DNA from: JBEHYA01 sp048498415
Lineage (GTDB): Bacteria > Pseudomonadota > Alphaproteobacteria > UBA9219 > RGZA01
Assembly (NCBI GenBank): GCA_048498415.1
Contig: JBEHYA010000002.1
Location: 1 to 58,103, forward strand
Length of the DNA stretch: 58,103 bases
Reading direction: 5' to 3'
The notes under the pieces are model-generated. The model was not told where the DNA came from, ran no database searches, and was given only the letters and a program-made list of their open reading frames with translations. The first letter of the stretch is position 1. Every line of letters starts with the position of its first letter. Position numbers and translations under genes: made by a program. This document shows positions 19,892 through 27,810 of this stretch, piece after piece.

Positions 19892-21613
19892 TTACTTTGT
19901 GCTTATCGCTACCGGCAGGCGTAATTTTTCCAGCACGGCGGGATCGTTCGGATCCACCGGTTTAACATGCAGTAATGGCGAAGCTTGGGCAATAACCCGG
20001 GCGATGGCCGGCGCTGCCGTCCAGCCGCCAGTGGCGTAACCGCCGGTTTCCTTTAATCCTTTAGGTTCATCAATCATGATGAGAATCAGGTACTTGGGGT
20101 CCTGCAGCGGATAGGCGGCGGTGAACGAGGAAAGGCGGGCGTTCAAATGATAGCCGTGGCCGGCGTTTTTATCGGCCGTGCCGGTCTTGCCGCCCACCAT
20201 GTAACCCGGCACATCCGCCGATTTACCGGTGCCGTCGGTGACCACCACGCGGAACAACTGGCGCATCTGTTCCATGGTGCGGCGGGAGATGATCTGGGGG
20301 CCAAGCGGCGGCGGCGTATCCAGCTTCATTAAAGTGGGCGTGACCAGATGCCCGGCCATGATGCTGGCGACCGCGCTGGTCAGTTGCACGGCGTTCACGG
20401 CGATGCCGTGGCCATAGGCAATCGTCATCATGGTGAGCGGGCGCCATTCGCTGGGTAAAATAGGCGCGCCGACTTCCGAGATTTCCAGCGGGGCTTTATC
20501 AAGAAGGCCGAGTTTTTTCAGGAATTCCTTCTGCGCTTCGGGGCCGACGCGCTCGATGATTTGCGCGGCGCCGATATTGGAAGATTCCAGGAAAATTTCC
20601 GGCACATTCAGCCAGCGGTTGGCGGGGTGGAAGTCGTGGATGGTGAACTTGCCGACCTTGAGCGGGTGCGTGCAGTTAAACCGCTCGCCCAGGGTGATAT
20701 TCCCGCGATCCAGCGCCTGCGCAATCGCGAAGGTTTTGAAGGTTGAGCCCATTTCATACATGCCAAGCGTGGCGCGGTTGAAAATCTGGGTATCGGCGGC
20801 CTTGCCGGCGTTGGCAGGATCAAAATCGGGCAGGGAGACCAGCGAGAGTACTTCGCCGGTGCGAATATCCATCATCACGCCGGCGCCGCCGATGGCGCTG
20901 AATTTGGCCATGGTATCGGCAATCGCATCGTGCATGATGGCCTGCAGGCGCAGGTCTATCGCAAGGCTTAAGGGTTCGGTGCCGGCTTTTAGTTTGTCGT
21001 TAAACGTATGCTCGATCCCGGCAATGCCTTCGTGGTCGATGTTGTTGTAGCCAATAATGTGCGCGGTGAGCGAACCCTTGGGGTAAAAACGCTGGGCTTC
21101 CGTTTCAAAATTGATGCCGGGCAGGCCAAGGCGGTTGACGGCGTCCTGCTGCTTTGGCGATAAATTGCGCTTGACCCACACAAAGCGTTTGCCGGAATGG
21201 AAATCTTTGGAGAGCGCTTCGGTATCCAGATCGGGGAAAACGGTTTTGAGTTTCTGTAAGGTTTCTTTTTCGCTTAAGATAAGCGCGGGATCGGCGGAGA
21301 GGGAGGCGACCTGCAGGGAGGTCGCCAGCAATTCGCCATTACGATCCTGGATATCGGCGCGCGCGACCATGGGTGCGGCCGCCGGGGCTTTGGGCTTGTC
21401 ACTGCCGCCGCCCAGCACCATCACATCGAACAAACGCCCGATAATAATGAGGAAAACGAGGCAAAATAAAAAGGCGACGAAGCTTAAACGCTTGCGTGCC
21501 TTTTCTAATATTGGAAATGCGGCGGGGGATGGCGCGTAACGCGCGGAAGCGCCAAAGCCTGAATTGTAGCGGGCGTTAGAAGAACCTGGCGGAGAAAACC
21601 ATTCGCCGCTCAT
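19892..21613 (-). CDS. ftsI: Septal transpeptidase FtsI (PBP3)
   Basis: Class B penicillin-binding protein that cross-links septal peptidoglycan. The 573-residue protein has a cytoplasmic N-terminus, one membrane span at about 43-60 (LSFVAFLFCLVFLIIIGR), a pedestal domain (DIQDRNGELLATSL, HIIGYNNIDHEGIAGIEHTF), and the transpeptidase motifs STFK (290-293), SSN (344-346) and KTG (476-478). All catalytic residues are in place. It overlaps ftsL by four bases. Confidence 0.98.
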   Translation of the reverse strand: MSGEWFSPPGSSNARYNSGFGASARYAPSPAAFPILEKARKRLSFVAFLFCLVFLIIIGRLFDVMVLGGGSDKPKAPAAAPMVARADIQDRNGELLATSLQVASLSADPALILSEKETLQKLKTVFPDLDTEALSKDFHSGKRFVWVKRNLSPKQQDAVNRLGLPGINFETEAQRFYPKGSLTAHIIGYNNIDHEGIAGIEHTFNDKLKAGTEPLSLAIDLRLQAIMHDAIADTMAKFSAIGGAGVMMDIRTGEVLSLVSLPDFDPANAGKAADTQIFNRATLGMYEMGSTFKTFAIAQALDRGNITLGERFNCTHPLKVGKFTIHDFHPANRWLNVPEIFLESSNIGAAQIIERVGPEAQKEFLKKLGLLDKAPLEISEVGAPILPSEWRPLTMMTIAYGHGIAVNAVQLTSAVASIMAGHLVTPTLMKLDTPPPLGPQIISRRTMEQMRQLFRVVVTDGTGKSADVPGYMVGGKTGTADKNAGHGYHLNARLSSFTAAYPLQDPKYLILIMIDEPKGLKETGGYATGGWTAAPAIARVIAQASPLLHVKPVDPNDPAVLEKLRLPVAISTK

Positions 21614-22143
21614 TGGACATCAGATGAACCCGTATGGCCATCCCAGCCGGCGGCGGCGGGAATGGTCACATTGCTGTTGCCCAATTGGTCGACCAGCGGC
21701 TGTTCATAGCCAATCGGTTTGGCCAGCATGCGGGTGGAGGGGCGCGGCGCAGGCGTTGCATCGGCAACTTGAGCGGTGGCCGGTGCTTCGGTGAGCGCGG
21801 CGGGCACTTCGGTGCGGTAGGCAACCTTCACGGCCATGTCGTTCAGCGAAGCAATTTGTTTAGCGGATGTGCCGGTCTGGAAGCCCAGATACGTTTTCGC
21901 GCGGGCGGCGAGTTTTTGCGGGTTGTTCAGGTAGGCCCATTCAGCTTTCAAAACGCGGGCGCCTTCTTGCTCGGCAACAATCTGGGTTTTGAGCGAAGCC
22001 AGTTCTTTTTCCTGCTCCTGCACCTTGGCGCTGACGCCATAGAGAAGGGCGGATGCCGGGATGAGCATGCAGGCCCAGAACAACAGGGTTCCTAGGGACT
22101 GGCGGCGGCGGGTGTGGGGGTAAGTCGACATCATCAACCTCAC
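21610..22143 (-). CDS. ftsL: Cell division protein FtsL (long C-terminal tail)
   Basis: Small bitopic divisome protein that works with FtsB/FtsQ to activate FtsWI. After an N-terminal RRRQ stretch there is one membrane span (about 20-38, LLFWACMLIPASALLYGVSA), then a leucine-zipper-like coiled coil (KVQEQEKELASLKTQIVAEQ) and the family signature EWAYLNNPQKLAARAKTYLG. At 177 residues it is longer than the usual 110-130, with an Ala/Pro-rich, probably disordered tail. Identity rests mainly on this pattern and on position between rsmH and ftsI, each overlapped by four bases. Met4 or Met5 could also be the start. Confidence 0.9.
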   Translation of the reverse strand: MRLMMSTYPHTRRRQSLGTLLFWACMLIPASALLYGVSAKVQEQEKELASLKTQIVAEQEGARVLKAEWAYLNNPQKLAARAKTYLGFQTGTSAKQIASLNDMAVKVAYRTEVPAALTEAPATAQVADATPAPRPSTRMLAKPIGYEQPLVDQLGNSNVTIPAAAGWDGHTGSSDVQ

Positions 22144-23111
22144 TTTCTACGGGGGCTTGGATTCACGCCAAGAGATTCCTTCGGGGAATCCGTGGCAATT
22201 TCAGAAAAGATTCGTTCAGCGGCACGCAGCTTGGCGGAACTGGCGCGGGGGTTGGCCTGCAGCTCGGCTTCGCCGGCCTCAATTGGCTTGGGTGTCAGAA
22301 TCCGGAAAGCGGGGGATTCGGTGTTGGTATTAGCGGGCGCATGGCGCGAGCCCATGGGCGCTTTGCCGCCGCGGGTCTTCATGAAATTCTTGACCATGCG
22401 GTCTTCCAGCGAGTGGAAGGAGACCACGACCAGACGGCCGCCGTGCTTCAGCATTTTTTCCGCCGCCTGCAGGCCTTTTTCCAACTCGCCCAGTTCATCG
22501 TTCACGGCAATGCGCAGGCCCTGAAACGTGCGGGTGGCGGGGTGAATGCCATCGCGCGAAGCCGGCACCACACTGCGCACAATATCGGCAAGCTGCGTTG
22601 TGCGGGTGATGGGGGCTTGCAGGCGCGCCGCCACAATCGCGCGGGCCACGCGGCGGGAGAGGCGTTCTTCGCCATAATTGAAAATGATATCGGCGAGTTC
22701 CGTTTCGCTTAAACGGTTCACGAGATCGGCGGCGCTTGTTCCATCCTGGCCCATGCGCATATCAAGGGGGCCATCATGACGGAAGGAGAAGCCACGTTCC
22801 GCTTCATCCAGCTGCGGGGAAGAGACGCCGAGATCCAGCGCCACGCCATCCACATTCTCAATGCCGTGCTGATCCATGTTGCTGAAACAATCTTGGATCA
22901 GCGTCAGCTTGTCTTTGTATTCGGCTTTCAGCGCGGCGCCGCTGGCAATTGCTGCGCCATCGCGGTCGAACGCAAACACGATGCCGCCTTTGGCCAAAAT
23001 CGCGCGGGTGTAGCCGCCGCGGCCAAAGGTGCCATCGATATAAACCCCGTTTTTATTGGGGTTTAACCATTCTATCGTCTCGTTAAGCAGCACCGATTGA
23101 TGGGAGGTCAC
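22140..23111 (-). CDS. rsmH: 16S rRNA m4C1402 methyltransferase RsmH (MraW)
   Basis: SAM-dependent enzyme that N4-methylates C1402 of 16S rRNA. The 323-residue protein begins HQSVLLNETIEWLNP and contains the SAM site IDGTFGRGGYTRAILAKGG. It also has ALDLGVSSPQLDEAERGFSF, GPLDMRMGQ, HPATRTFQGLRIAVNDELGE and VVSFHSLEDRMVKNFMK, all diagnostic. Length is normal. Overlaps of four bases with both mraZ and ftsL point to a single transcript. Confidence 0.98.
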   Translation of the reverse strand: MTSHQSVLLNETIEWLNPNKNGVYIDGTFGRGGYTRAILAKGGIVFAFDRDGAAIASGAALKAEYKDKLTLIQDCFSNMDQHGIENVDGVALDLGVSSPQLDEAERGFSFRHDGPLDMRMGQDGTSAADLVNRLSETELADIIFNYGEERLSRRVARAIVAARLQAPITRTTQLADIVRSVVPASRDGIHPATRTFQGLRIAVNDELGELEKGLQAAEKMLKHGGRLVVVSFHSLEDRMVKNFMKTRGGKAPMGSRHAPANTNTESPAFRILTPKPIEAGEAELQANPRASSAKLRAAERIFSEIATDSPKESLGVNPSPRRK

Positions 23112-23593
23112 GCTTGCCCCCCATCAATCATGCTGGAGGCATCGGCAATAATTTTGCTGAGTGAAATATTGTGCGCGCGGGCACCATCACGCGCGCGCGC
23201 TTCATACGCGCTGAACGTGGCTGGCTTCCAGATTTGAAACGTGCGGCGGCGGCCGACGAACGCGGCTTCATCTTCAATGCCCAAGGCTTCACTGAAATGG
23301 GAGGGCAGAATAATACGGCCATCGCCATCAATGGGGCAGGAGACGGAGCCGCCAAAAATCGTGGTCTCCACCAGCTCATAAATTTCGGGCGCAAGGTTCA
23401 GGCGTTCCAGCGACTGGCTGAGAATTTCAAGGTGGCGCAGGCTGCAGCCTTCCAGCGCATCATGTTGCAGCGAACGGAAGAGGACGAGATCGGTGGAGCC
23501 TTCTTCCACAATCACCGCGCGAAAGGCGGCAGGCACGCTCACGCGGCCTTTTTTATCCACCTTATTGACGCTGGATGAGAGGAAGAGAGACAT
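23108..23593 (-). CDS. mraZ: Transcriptional regulator MraZ
   Basis: First gene of the dcw cluster; in E. coli MraZ represses its own operon by binding TGGG-type direct repeats. The ATG at 23591-23593 (MSLFLSSSVNKVDKKGRVSVPAAFR) gives 161 residues with two AbrB-like swapped-hairpin halves. The first carries KVDKKGRVSVPAAFR and the second CPIDGDGRIILPSHFSEALG with the DxxGR-type loop. The open frame extends to 23620 but those residues are not conserved. Upstream, at 23682-23722, are phased TGG repeats overlapping a possible promoter, consistent with autoregulation. Confidence 0.96.
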   Translation of the reverse strand: MSLFLSSSVNKVDKKGRVSVPAAFRAVIVEEGSTDLVLFRSLQHDALEGCSLRHLEILSQSLERLNLAPEIYELVETTIFGGSVSCPIDGDGRIILPSHFSEALGIEDEAAFVGRRRTFQIWKPATFSAYEARARDGARAHNISLSKIIADASSMIDGGQA

Positions 23594-23681
23594 AAGGCGT
23601 CCGTAATAAATACTTATCAACAGGGTAAAAACTTGATATCCTTCGGGAATTCGATTTGGCGAGGGGCCATCCGGAATCTCA

Positions 23682-23722
23682 TGGGATAATATGGTATATC
23701 ATGGGTTTATCTGGATCAGCAA
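23682..23722 (-). promoter_or_regulatory. Putative mraZ promoter with MraZ-box-like repeats
   Basis: On the plus strand four pentamers lie exactly ten bases apart: TGGGA (23682), TGGTA (23692), TGGGT (23702) and TGGAT (23712), each separated by five bases. E. coli MraZ is known to bind TGGGN repeats spaced by five. A possible minus-strand promoter, TTGCTG (rc 23717-23722) with an 18-base spacer and TATACC (rc 23693-23698), overlaps them. The repeats read on the strand opposite to mraZ, and the promoter call is weak. Confidence 0.5.
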
Positions 23723-23774
23723 CGGGAATCTGACCCTAAAGCCGGCATAAGCGCATGATTCTGCAAGAGAATTT

Positions 23775-23789
23775 GTTCTCTAAATGTTC
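23775..23789 (+). promoter_or_regulatory. Candidate SOS (LexA) box
   Basis: GTTCTCTAAATGTTC is a perfect match to GTTC-N7-GTTC, the established LexA operator of alphaproteobacteria. It ends four bases before the -35 element of a good plus-strand promoter (23793-23820) serving the gene at 23858, and it is about 180 bases upstream of mraZ on the other side. One GTTC is also part of a GAGAA-TTTG-TTCTC palindrome. Confidence 0.6.
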
Positions 23790-23792
23790 TCG

Positions 23793-23820
23793 TTGTACTT
23801 TTGGTACATAATTTTATAAC
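23793..23820 (+). promoter_or_regulatory. Sigma70-type promoter for the AT-rich gene at 23858
   Basis: TTGTAC (23793-23798), a 16-base spacer and TATAAC (23815-23820) give a plausible -35/-10 pair. Transcription would start near 23827, some 30-45 bases before the start codon candidates. The GTTC-N7-GTTC motif immediately upstream suggests LexA control. Confidence 0.5.
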
Positions 23821-23857
23821 CTCGTCGTAACAATTTATATTTTAATAAGCCAACCAA

Positions 23858-24790
23858 GTGAGCAGACAAATGTCTAACGGTTCAGAATTTGATTATAACA
23901 TTGGATATTATGGCTATGATCGGCCTGATTACGTAAGTGGCAAGACATCGCTTGGACGTAATGCCGGTATGGAGGCACGGGACCGTGATGCACAAAAGGC
24001 TGCCCCCACTTATTCTTCAAGCGGTTATTCAGGAGAAGGGTTAGGCGCTTTATCTGGTGGATGCTCCTCGGTGATTAGCATAACGGTTGTTAGCGGGCTG
24101 GTGATAGGTTTTATCACATTGGTATGGAATGATTTTATTGGTCCGGCATTCTTAAATTCATTTTCTGACGCACATGATGAAATTACCAAGAGCAATATTG
24201 CCACTATTTCCAAATCTTTCTCACCCGAGGAACAGGCACATTTACAAAAATATGTAATCGTTAGAGATTTTATCAAATCAAAAATTGATACTGCTATTGC
24301 TGAAAACAATGTTTGCGATCAAACAATAGCGCGATTGATGCTTAGCAGAGATTGTTCCGTATCATTTTATCCTAAATATGAGACCGCTGTTGAAAATGAC
24401 GACGGTATTTTGAAAAATAAACAGCATAAGGCTGTTTATGTATATAAATTCAAAGGAAAAGCCGGAGATCAATTTACTTTTGCGCCGGGCTATAATCCGG
24501 CACTTGCCACGAATGTGCGATTTAATGTCGATATGGTCTTTTATCCCCAGAAAGACGCAGAAAGGAAAAAAATAGATGTGATAGCAAGCGATATTTTCAA
24601 AGCACTTAACATGTCTGCGGAGACTTTGGAGGGATTATCCAGTCTGGAAATTGCTGGCGCTTTAGAAAAATATAGTAAGGAAATAGAAGGGAATCTCTGG
24701 GAGTGTTCGGCCAGTATGCCTACCAAACCGAATGGCACTTACCATGTGCATTGTTATACGGATATTTCTTACAATAAATATCAATCATAA
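23858..24790 (+). CDS. Unrecognised single-span membrane protein, possibly SOS-regulated
   Basis: I do not recognise this family. The frame opens with GTG at 23858 or ATG at 23870 (MSNGSEFDYNIGYYGYDRPD); neither has a strong ribosome site. The product is about 306-310 residues. It has a Tyr/Gly/Ser-rich N-terminus, one strong membrane span at about 70-93 (VISITVVSGLVIGFITLVWN), and a larger charged C-terminal domain with about four Cys that is probably periplasmic. Base composition is clearly more AT-rich than the flanking dcw and pheA regions, and codon use differs (many AAA, ATA, TTT), suggesting horizontal acquisition. It diverges from mraZ and is preceded by a good promoter and a perfect GTTC-N7-GTTC motif. 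Confidence 0.75.
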   Translation: MSRQMSNGSEFDYNIGYYGYDRPDYVSGKTSLGRNAGMEARDRDAQKAAPTYSSSGYSGEGLGALSGGCSSVISITVVSGLVIGFITLVWNDFIGPAFLNSFSDAHDEITKSNIATISKSFSPEEQAHLQKYVIVRDFIKSKIDTAIAENNVCDQTIARLMLSRDCSVSFYPKYETAVENDDGILKNKQHKAVYVYKFKGKAGDQFTFAPGYNPALATNVRFNVDMVFYPQKDAERKKIDVIASDIFKALNMSAETLEGLSSLEIAGALEKYSKEIEGNLWECSASMPTKPNGTYHVHCYTDISYNKYQS

Positions 24791-25135
24791 TTAAAAATCT
24801 GACTGCTTAGATGTTACTGTAAATACCGTCAGTTGCTTTTTTTCTTGTCCACCCAAAAAATATTCTTACCAGAGGTAGCCGAGGAAGAAACTGCCCATAA
24901 TGTATAGAGGTGGCGGTTCAAATAGCATAGTTGTGCCGTAGGCTTTTTATCAAACTGGTTGCTTATATAAAAAAACCAGAGTGGATTTAAAATCCAAATT
25001 TTGCAAACAAACTATGAATTATATGGTTAAATCAAGTTACATGACGCAAACATTTCTTGTTCATATTACTGCTTATATCTAGATTACAACCTTATTGCGA
25101 TGAGCATATTTTATGAATTTTGATGCGGAACAACT
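24791..25135. other. 345-bp AT-rich gap
   Basis: No gene seen. At 24800-24845 a weak CTGAC/GTCAG stem followed by seven T may terminate the upstream gene. A perfect palindrome TGGATTTAAAATCCA lies at 24982-24996. A possible promoter for the next gene is TTGTTC (25057-25062), 17 bases, TAGATT (25080-25085). None is certain. Confidence 0.4.
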
Positions 25136-25993
25136 ATGCGCGCACCCAACACACAGATTGGTTATCAGGGTCGGGAAGGCTCGTTTACGTACCAAGCCTT
25201 GCAGGAATATCTAAAAGATTCCGAGCAGTCCGGGCGCGTGGTTGGGTTCAACACCTTTGATGACGTGGTGCGGGCGTTCAATCAGGAACAACGCCTCACG
25301 GAAATGTTTCTGGGCACAGAAAATAACAACAGCGGCGTTGTGCAGGCGATGGCGCTGCTGGCGCCCGACATGCAGGGCTGCATCGTCGGTGAACATTTTC
25401 TGCACGTAAAGCAGTGCCTGCTGGTACAGCAGAGCATGGTCCGTAGTGACATCAAGGAAGTGATCAGCCAACGTCCGGCGCTCGATCAATGCCGTGCCCA
25501 TATTGCGGAAGCCGGCTGGCGAACCCGTGACTTTCCCGATACGGCGCTCGCGGCCGAGCATGTGAGCCATTCCCCGCGCAGGGATCAGGCCGCCATTGCA
25601 TCGCCGGTGGCAGGCGAAAAATATGGCCTAAAAAATCTCGGCAACATCGCCGACAATACCACCAATTACACGCGCTTTTTGCACATCGTGCCGATGAGCC
25701 GGTATAGCGATTTTCTGCCTTCCTATGATCCGGATAAAAAATTTCGCACCACCGTGATCATCGATGGCCCTTTATTGAAGCCCGCTAATCTGGGGATTAT
25801 TGCCGAGCATGCGTTGGAGATGACGCGCTGTGAACGGCTGCCATCCGGGAGTTTTGGACTTAACCGCTTTCTGGTTGATTTTGCCGCGCACATACAGGCC
25901 GAACCTTATCGCCGCAGTGCTAAACGGCTCAGCGAAGCCGGCGTGACCATGCGTTCCATCGGCTGCTACGCCGCCAAGGCGCAACCGGCGTAA
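25136..25993 (+). CDS. pheA: Prephenate dehydratase (divergent)
   Basis: Converts prephenate to phenylpyruvate in phenylalanine synthesis. The 285-residue protein starts like the family (IGYQGREGSFTYQALQEYL). It keeps DTALAAEHVSHSP, AAIASPVAGEKYGLKNLGNI and the catalytic TRF within NTTNYTRFLHIVP. The C-terminal ACT regulatory domain is recognisable (FRTTVIIDGPLLKPANLGII, CERLPSGSFG in place of the usual ESRP, LVDFAAHIQAEP). The usual PIENS segment is altered to GTENNNSGVVQ. So the call is confident for family, less so for normal phenylalanine feedback. No chorismate mutase domain is present. It is preceded by GCGGAA and followed 11 bases later by a J-domain gene. Confidence 0.85.
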   Translation: MRAPNTQIGYQGREGSFTYQALQEYLKDSEQSGRVVGFNTFDDVVRAFNQEQRLTEMFLGTENNNSGVVQAMALLAPDMQGCIVGEHFLHVKQCLLVQQSMVRSDIKEVISQRPALDQCRAHIAEAGWRTRDFPDTALAAEHVSHSPRRDQAAIASPVAGEKYGLKNLGNIADNTTNYTRFLHIVPMSRYSDFLPSYDPDKKFRTTVIIDGPLLKPANLGIIAEHALEMTRCERLPSGSFGLNRFLVDFAAHIQAEPYRRSAKRLSEAGVTMRSIGCYAAKAQPA

Positions 25994-26004
25994 GGAAATA
26001 GCCC

Positions 26005-27270
26005 ATGGCGCTCGAAGGCATCGAATTTGTTGATTATGTTTTCGACCGCTACGTCTATCTGGGCCTGACCCCGGACGCCACGGAAGAAGAAATCGCTAAA
26101 ATTATCAAAATCCGCAAGGCGCAGAACCACCCGGATGCGGTGGCGCGGCTGGATGAGGAATTAAAAAAAGCGGCGGCGGCAAAATGGGAAATGATCGAAA
26201 AATGTGAGGCCGTTCTTCTCACGCCCGAAATCCGCGCGGCCTATGATGCGCGTTTGGATGAGTTCAAAAAGAACCGGCCAGACCGCGTGATGGACCATGA
26301 CGCGCATTTCGTTTTTCTCGATCCCAGTGGCGTGAAGGTGGATGTTGATTTTTTGCTCGGTACCGGCACGCTTGATCTAAAGGAAAAGCGCGAACAGGAA
26401 AAAATGCTCAGCGGGTTTGATGAAAAGGCCTTCGACCGCGCGAAGCGATTTTACGATAAAGACCCCGCGGATGCCGATAGCATCGCCATGTACCGCGAAG
26501 CGTTGTATCAAAAGCTGGCTTACCTTGAAGCGATGGATAAGGCGCAATGGGCCGCTGCCGGCATTCTGGGCGAGGGCGGCGAAGCTTCGCGCGAGGAATT
26601 AATGGATGCCGGGTTGCTGCAGAAAAGAATTCAGCAACGCATTGCAGAGGTGAAAGACGAATTCATCCCGCAATCCATCACACATCAGGTAACAATGGGC
26701 CTGTTGGGCTATGACAAAAACCCCATGCTTTTGCTCACCCAGCAGGGCGCATCCGCAGATATCGCGGCTGTGCGGGATGACAGTATTCTGCAATCCAAGA
26801 TCGATATTGCGCAAAGACGTTTTGCCGAATTAAGCGGCGCCATTGATGCCGCGACAGCGGAGCGTGCGGCTGTGCTGGAGGCCATTATTGATTTAGCGCC
26901 GCATGCCTTTTTGCATAAAAACACCCCCGCGGCGGCCAACATTTTTCTTGTGCATGGGGAAGAGGGGCTGGAACACAGCGTCGTGATGGTGCCGGTGCAT
27001 GTGACGCGTGGCGATAACGGCATTTTGAAAATGAAAGCGCTTGGCGAATATACCGGCCTTACCTTTGCTGAGCTTCAGGCGCGGGATTATTCGGATACCA
27101 CGCTTGCCGTGCTGATAGATGCCCAGCTGGTCGCGCCGCACCTGCAAATTGGCCATGCGTTCAAGCTGGTGGGCAAGGCGTTTGGCGAAGTGTATGCACG
27201 CAAGCTGGAAGCTGATCGGCCGCTGGATGAAGCCGAAGCGGGTACCTCATCCACCCCCACGCTTGGCTGA
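26005..27270 (+). CDS. J-domain protein with unrecognised C-terminal region
   Basis: The first ~85 residues form a J-like domain: YVYLGLTPDATEEEIAKIIK, the HPD motif at 42-44 (QNHPDAVARLD) and EKCEAVLLTPEIRAAYDARL. HPD stimulates Hsp70 (DnaK) ATPase, so a co-chaperone role is likely. The remaining ~330 residues are charged and alpha-helical with no Gly/Phe region or zinc-finger, and I cannot name the domain. There is no signal peptide or membrane span, so it is probably cytosolic. Translation is backed by AAGGAA ten bases before the ATG. It lies 11 bases after pheA and is probably co-transcribed. Length 421 residues. Confidence 0.8.
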   Translation: MALEGIEFVDYVFDRYVYLGLTPDATEEEIAKIIKIRKAQNHPDAVARLDEELKKAAAAKWEMIEKCEAVLLTPEIRAAYDARLDEFKKNRPDRVMDHDAHFVFLDPSGVKVDVDFLLGTGTLDLKEKREQEKMLSGFDEKAFDRAKRFYDKDPADADSIAMYREALYQKLAYLEAMDKAQWAAAGILGEGGEASREELMDAGLLQKRIQQRIAEVKDEFIPQSITHQVTMGLLGYDKNPMLLLTQQGASADIAAVRDDSILQSKIDIAQRRFAELSGAIDAATAERAAVLEAIIDLAPHAFLHKNTPAAANIFLVHGEEGLEHSVVMVPVHVTRGDNGILKMKALGEYTGLTFAELQARDYSDTTLAVLIDAQLVAPHLQIGHAFKLVGKAFGEVYARKLEADRPLDEAEAGTSSTPTLG

Positions 27271-27801
27271 TTATTTCTTCGCGGGATCCGGCCCGAAATC
27301 ATTGGTACCGCGGTAGCCGGGCACGAAGCTGCAGATAATGATCTGCGCAAGGAAGACGAGCAAAATCAACCCATCAAAGCTTTTAAGCAGGGGCGGCTTG
27401 AGCGTGCCCTGCATACAGGGCGTATTGGCCAGATTGCCTACGGTTTCCATGGTGATCTCGCCCATGCTTTGGAAGGTGGCGATGCAGGCGCGGTCTTCCA
27501 TGAAATAATCGGCAAGGCTATCGGCGCAGGCGAGCGCCATCAGCGTGCCGATGATGATTTGCAGCATGATCAAGCTGACTTGCCCCGGCTTGGCAATATC
27601 CTGAATGCGTTTGGAGGTGATGATGTAATTCACATACGCCAGCGCGATTTCAGCGGCAACGAATAACGGCACAAATGTGAATGAGCCGATGGCGGAAGCA
27701 AGCATGAGGAGGAGGCTCATGCCAATTCCCAGCGTCCAGAACTCCGCGCGCGTCATGCGGCCTTCTTGGGTCAGATAAAGATCACGAAGCGAAGTGCGCA
27801 T
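27271..27801 (-). CDS. DUF805 family inner-membrane protein
   Basis: Small integral membrane protein of unknown function. Family signature is visible: QEGRMTRAEFWTLGIG near the N-terminus, the basic loop TSKRIQDIAKPG, and the closing PGYRGTNDFGPDPAKK (usually PGxNxYGxDP). Four or so hydrophobic spans occur. The chosen Met (MRTSLRDLYLT, 27801) is codon 4 of the longest frame, which opens at 27810. It is convergent with the J-domain gene with no gap and lies downstream of the DUF2167 gene on the same strand. Confidence 0.8.
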   Translation of the reverse strand: MRTSLRDLYLTQEGRMTRAEFWTLGIGMSLLLMLASAIGSFTFVPLFVAAEIALAYVNYIITSKRIQDIAKPGQVSLIMLQIIIGTLMALACADSLADYFMEDRACIATFQSMGEITMETVGNLANTPCMQGTLKPPLLKSFDGLILLVFLAQIIICSFVPGYRGTNDFGPDPAKK

Positions 27802-27810
27802 AACAATCAA

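Noticed and set aside
24982..24996. Perfect palindrome TGGATTTAAAATCCA as an operator
   Set aside because: Short AT-rich palindromes arise easily in this AT-rich gap; no second copy or promoter overlap seen.
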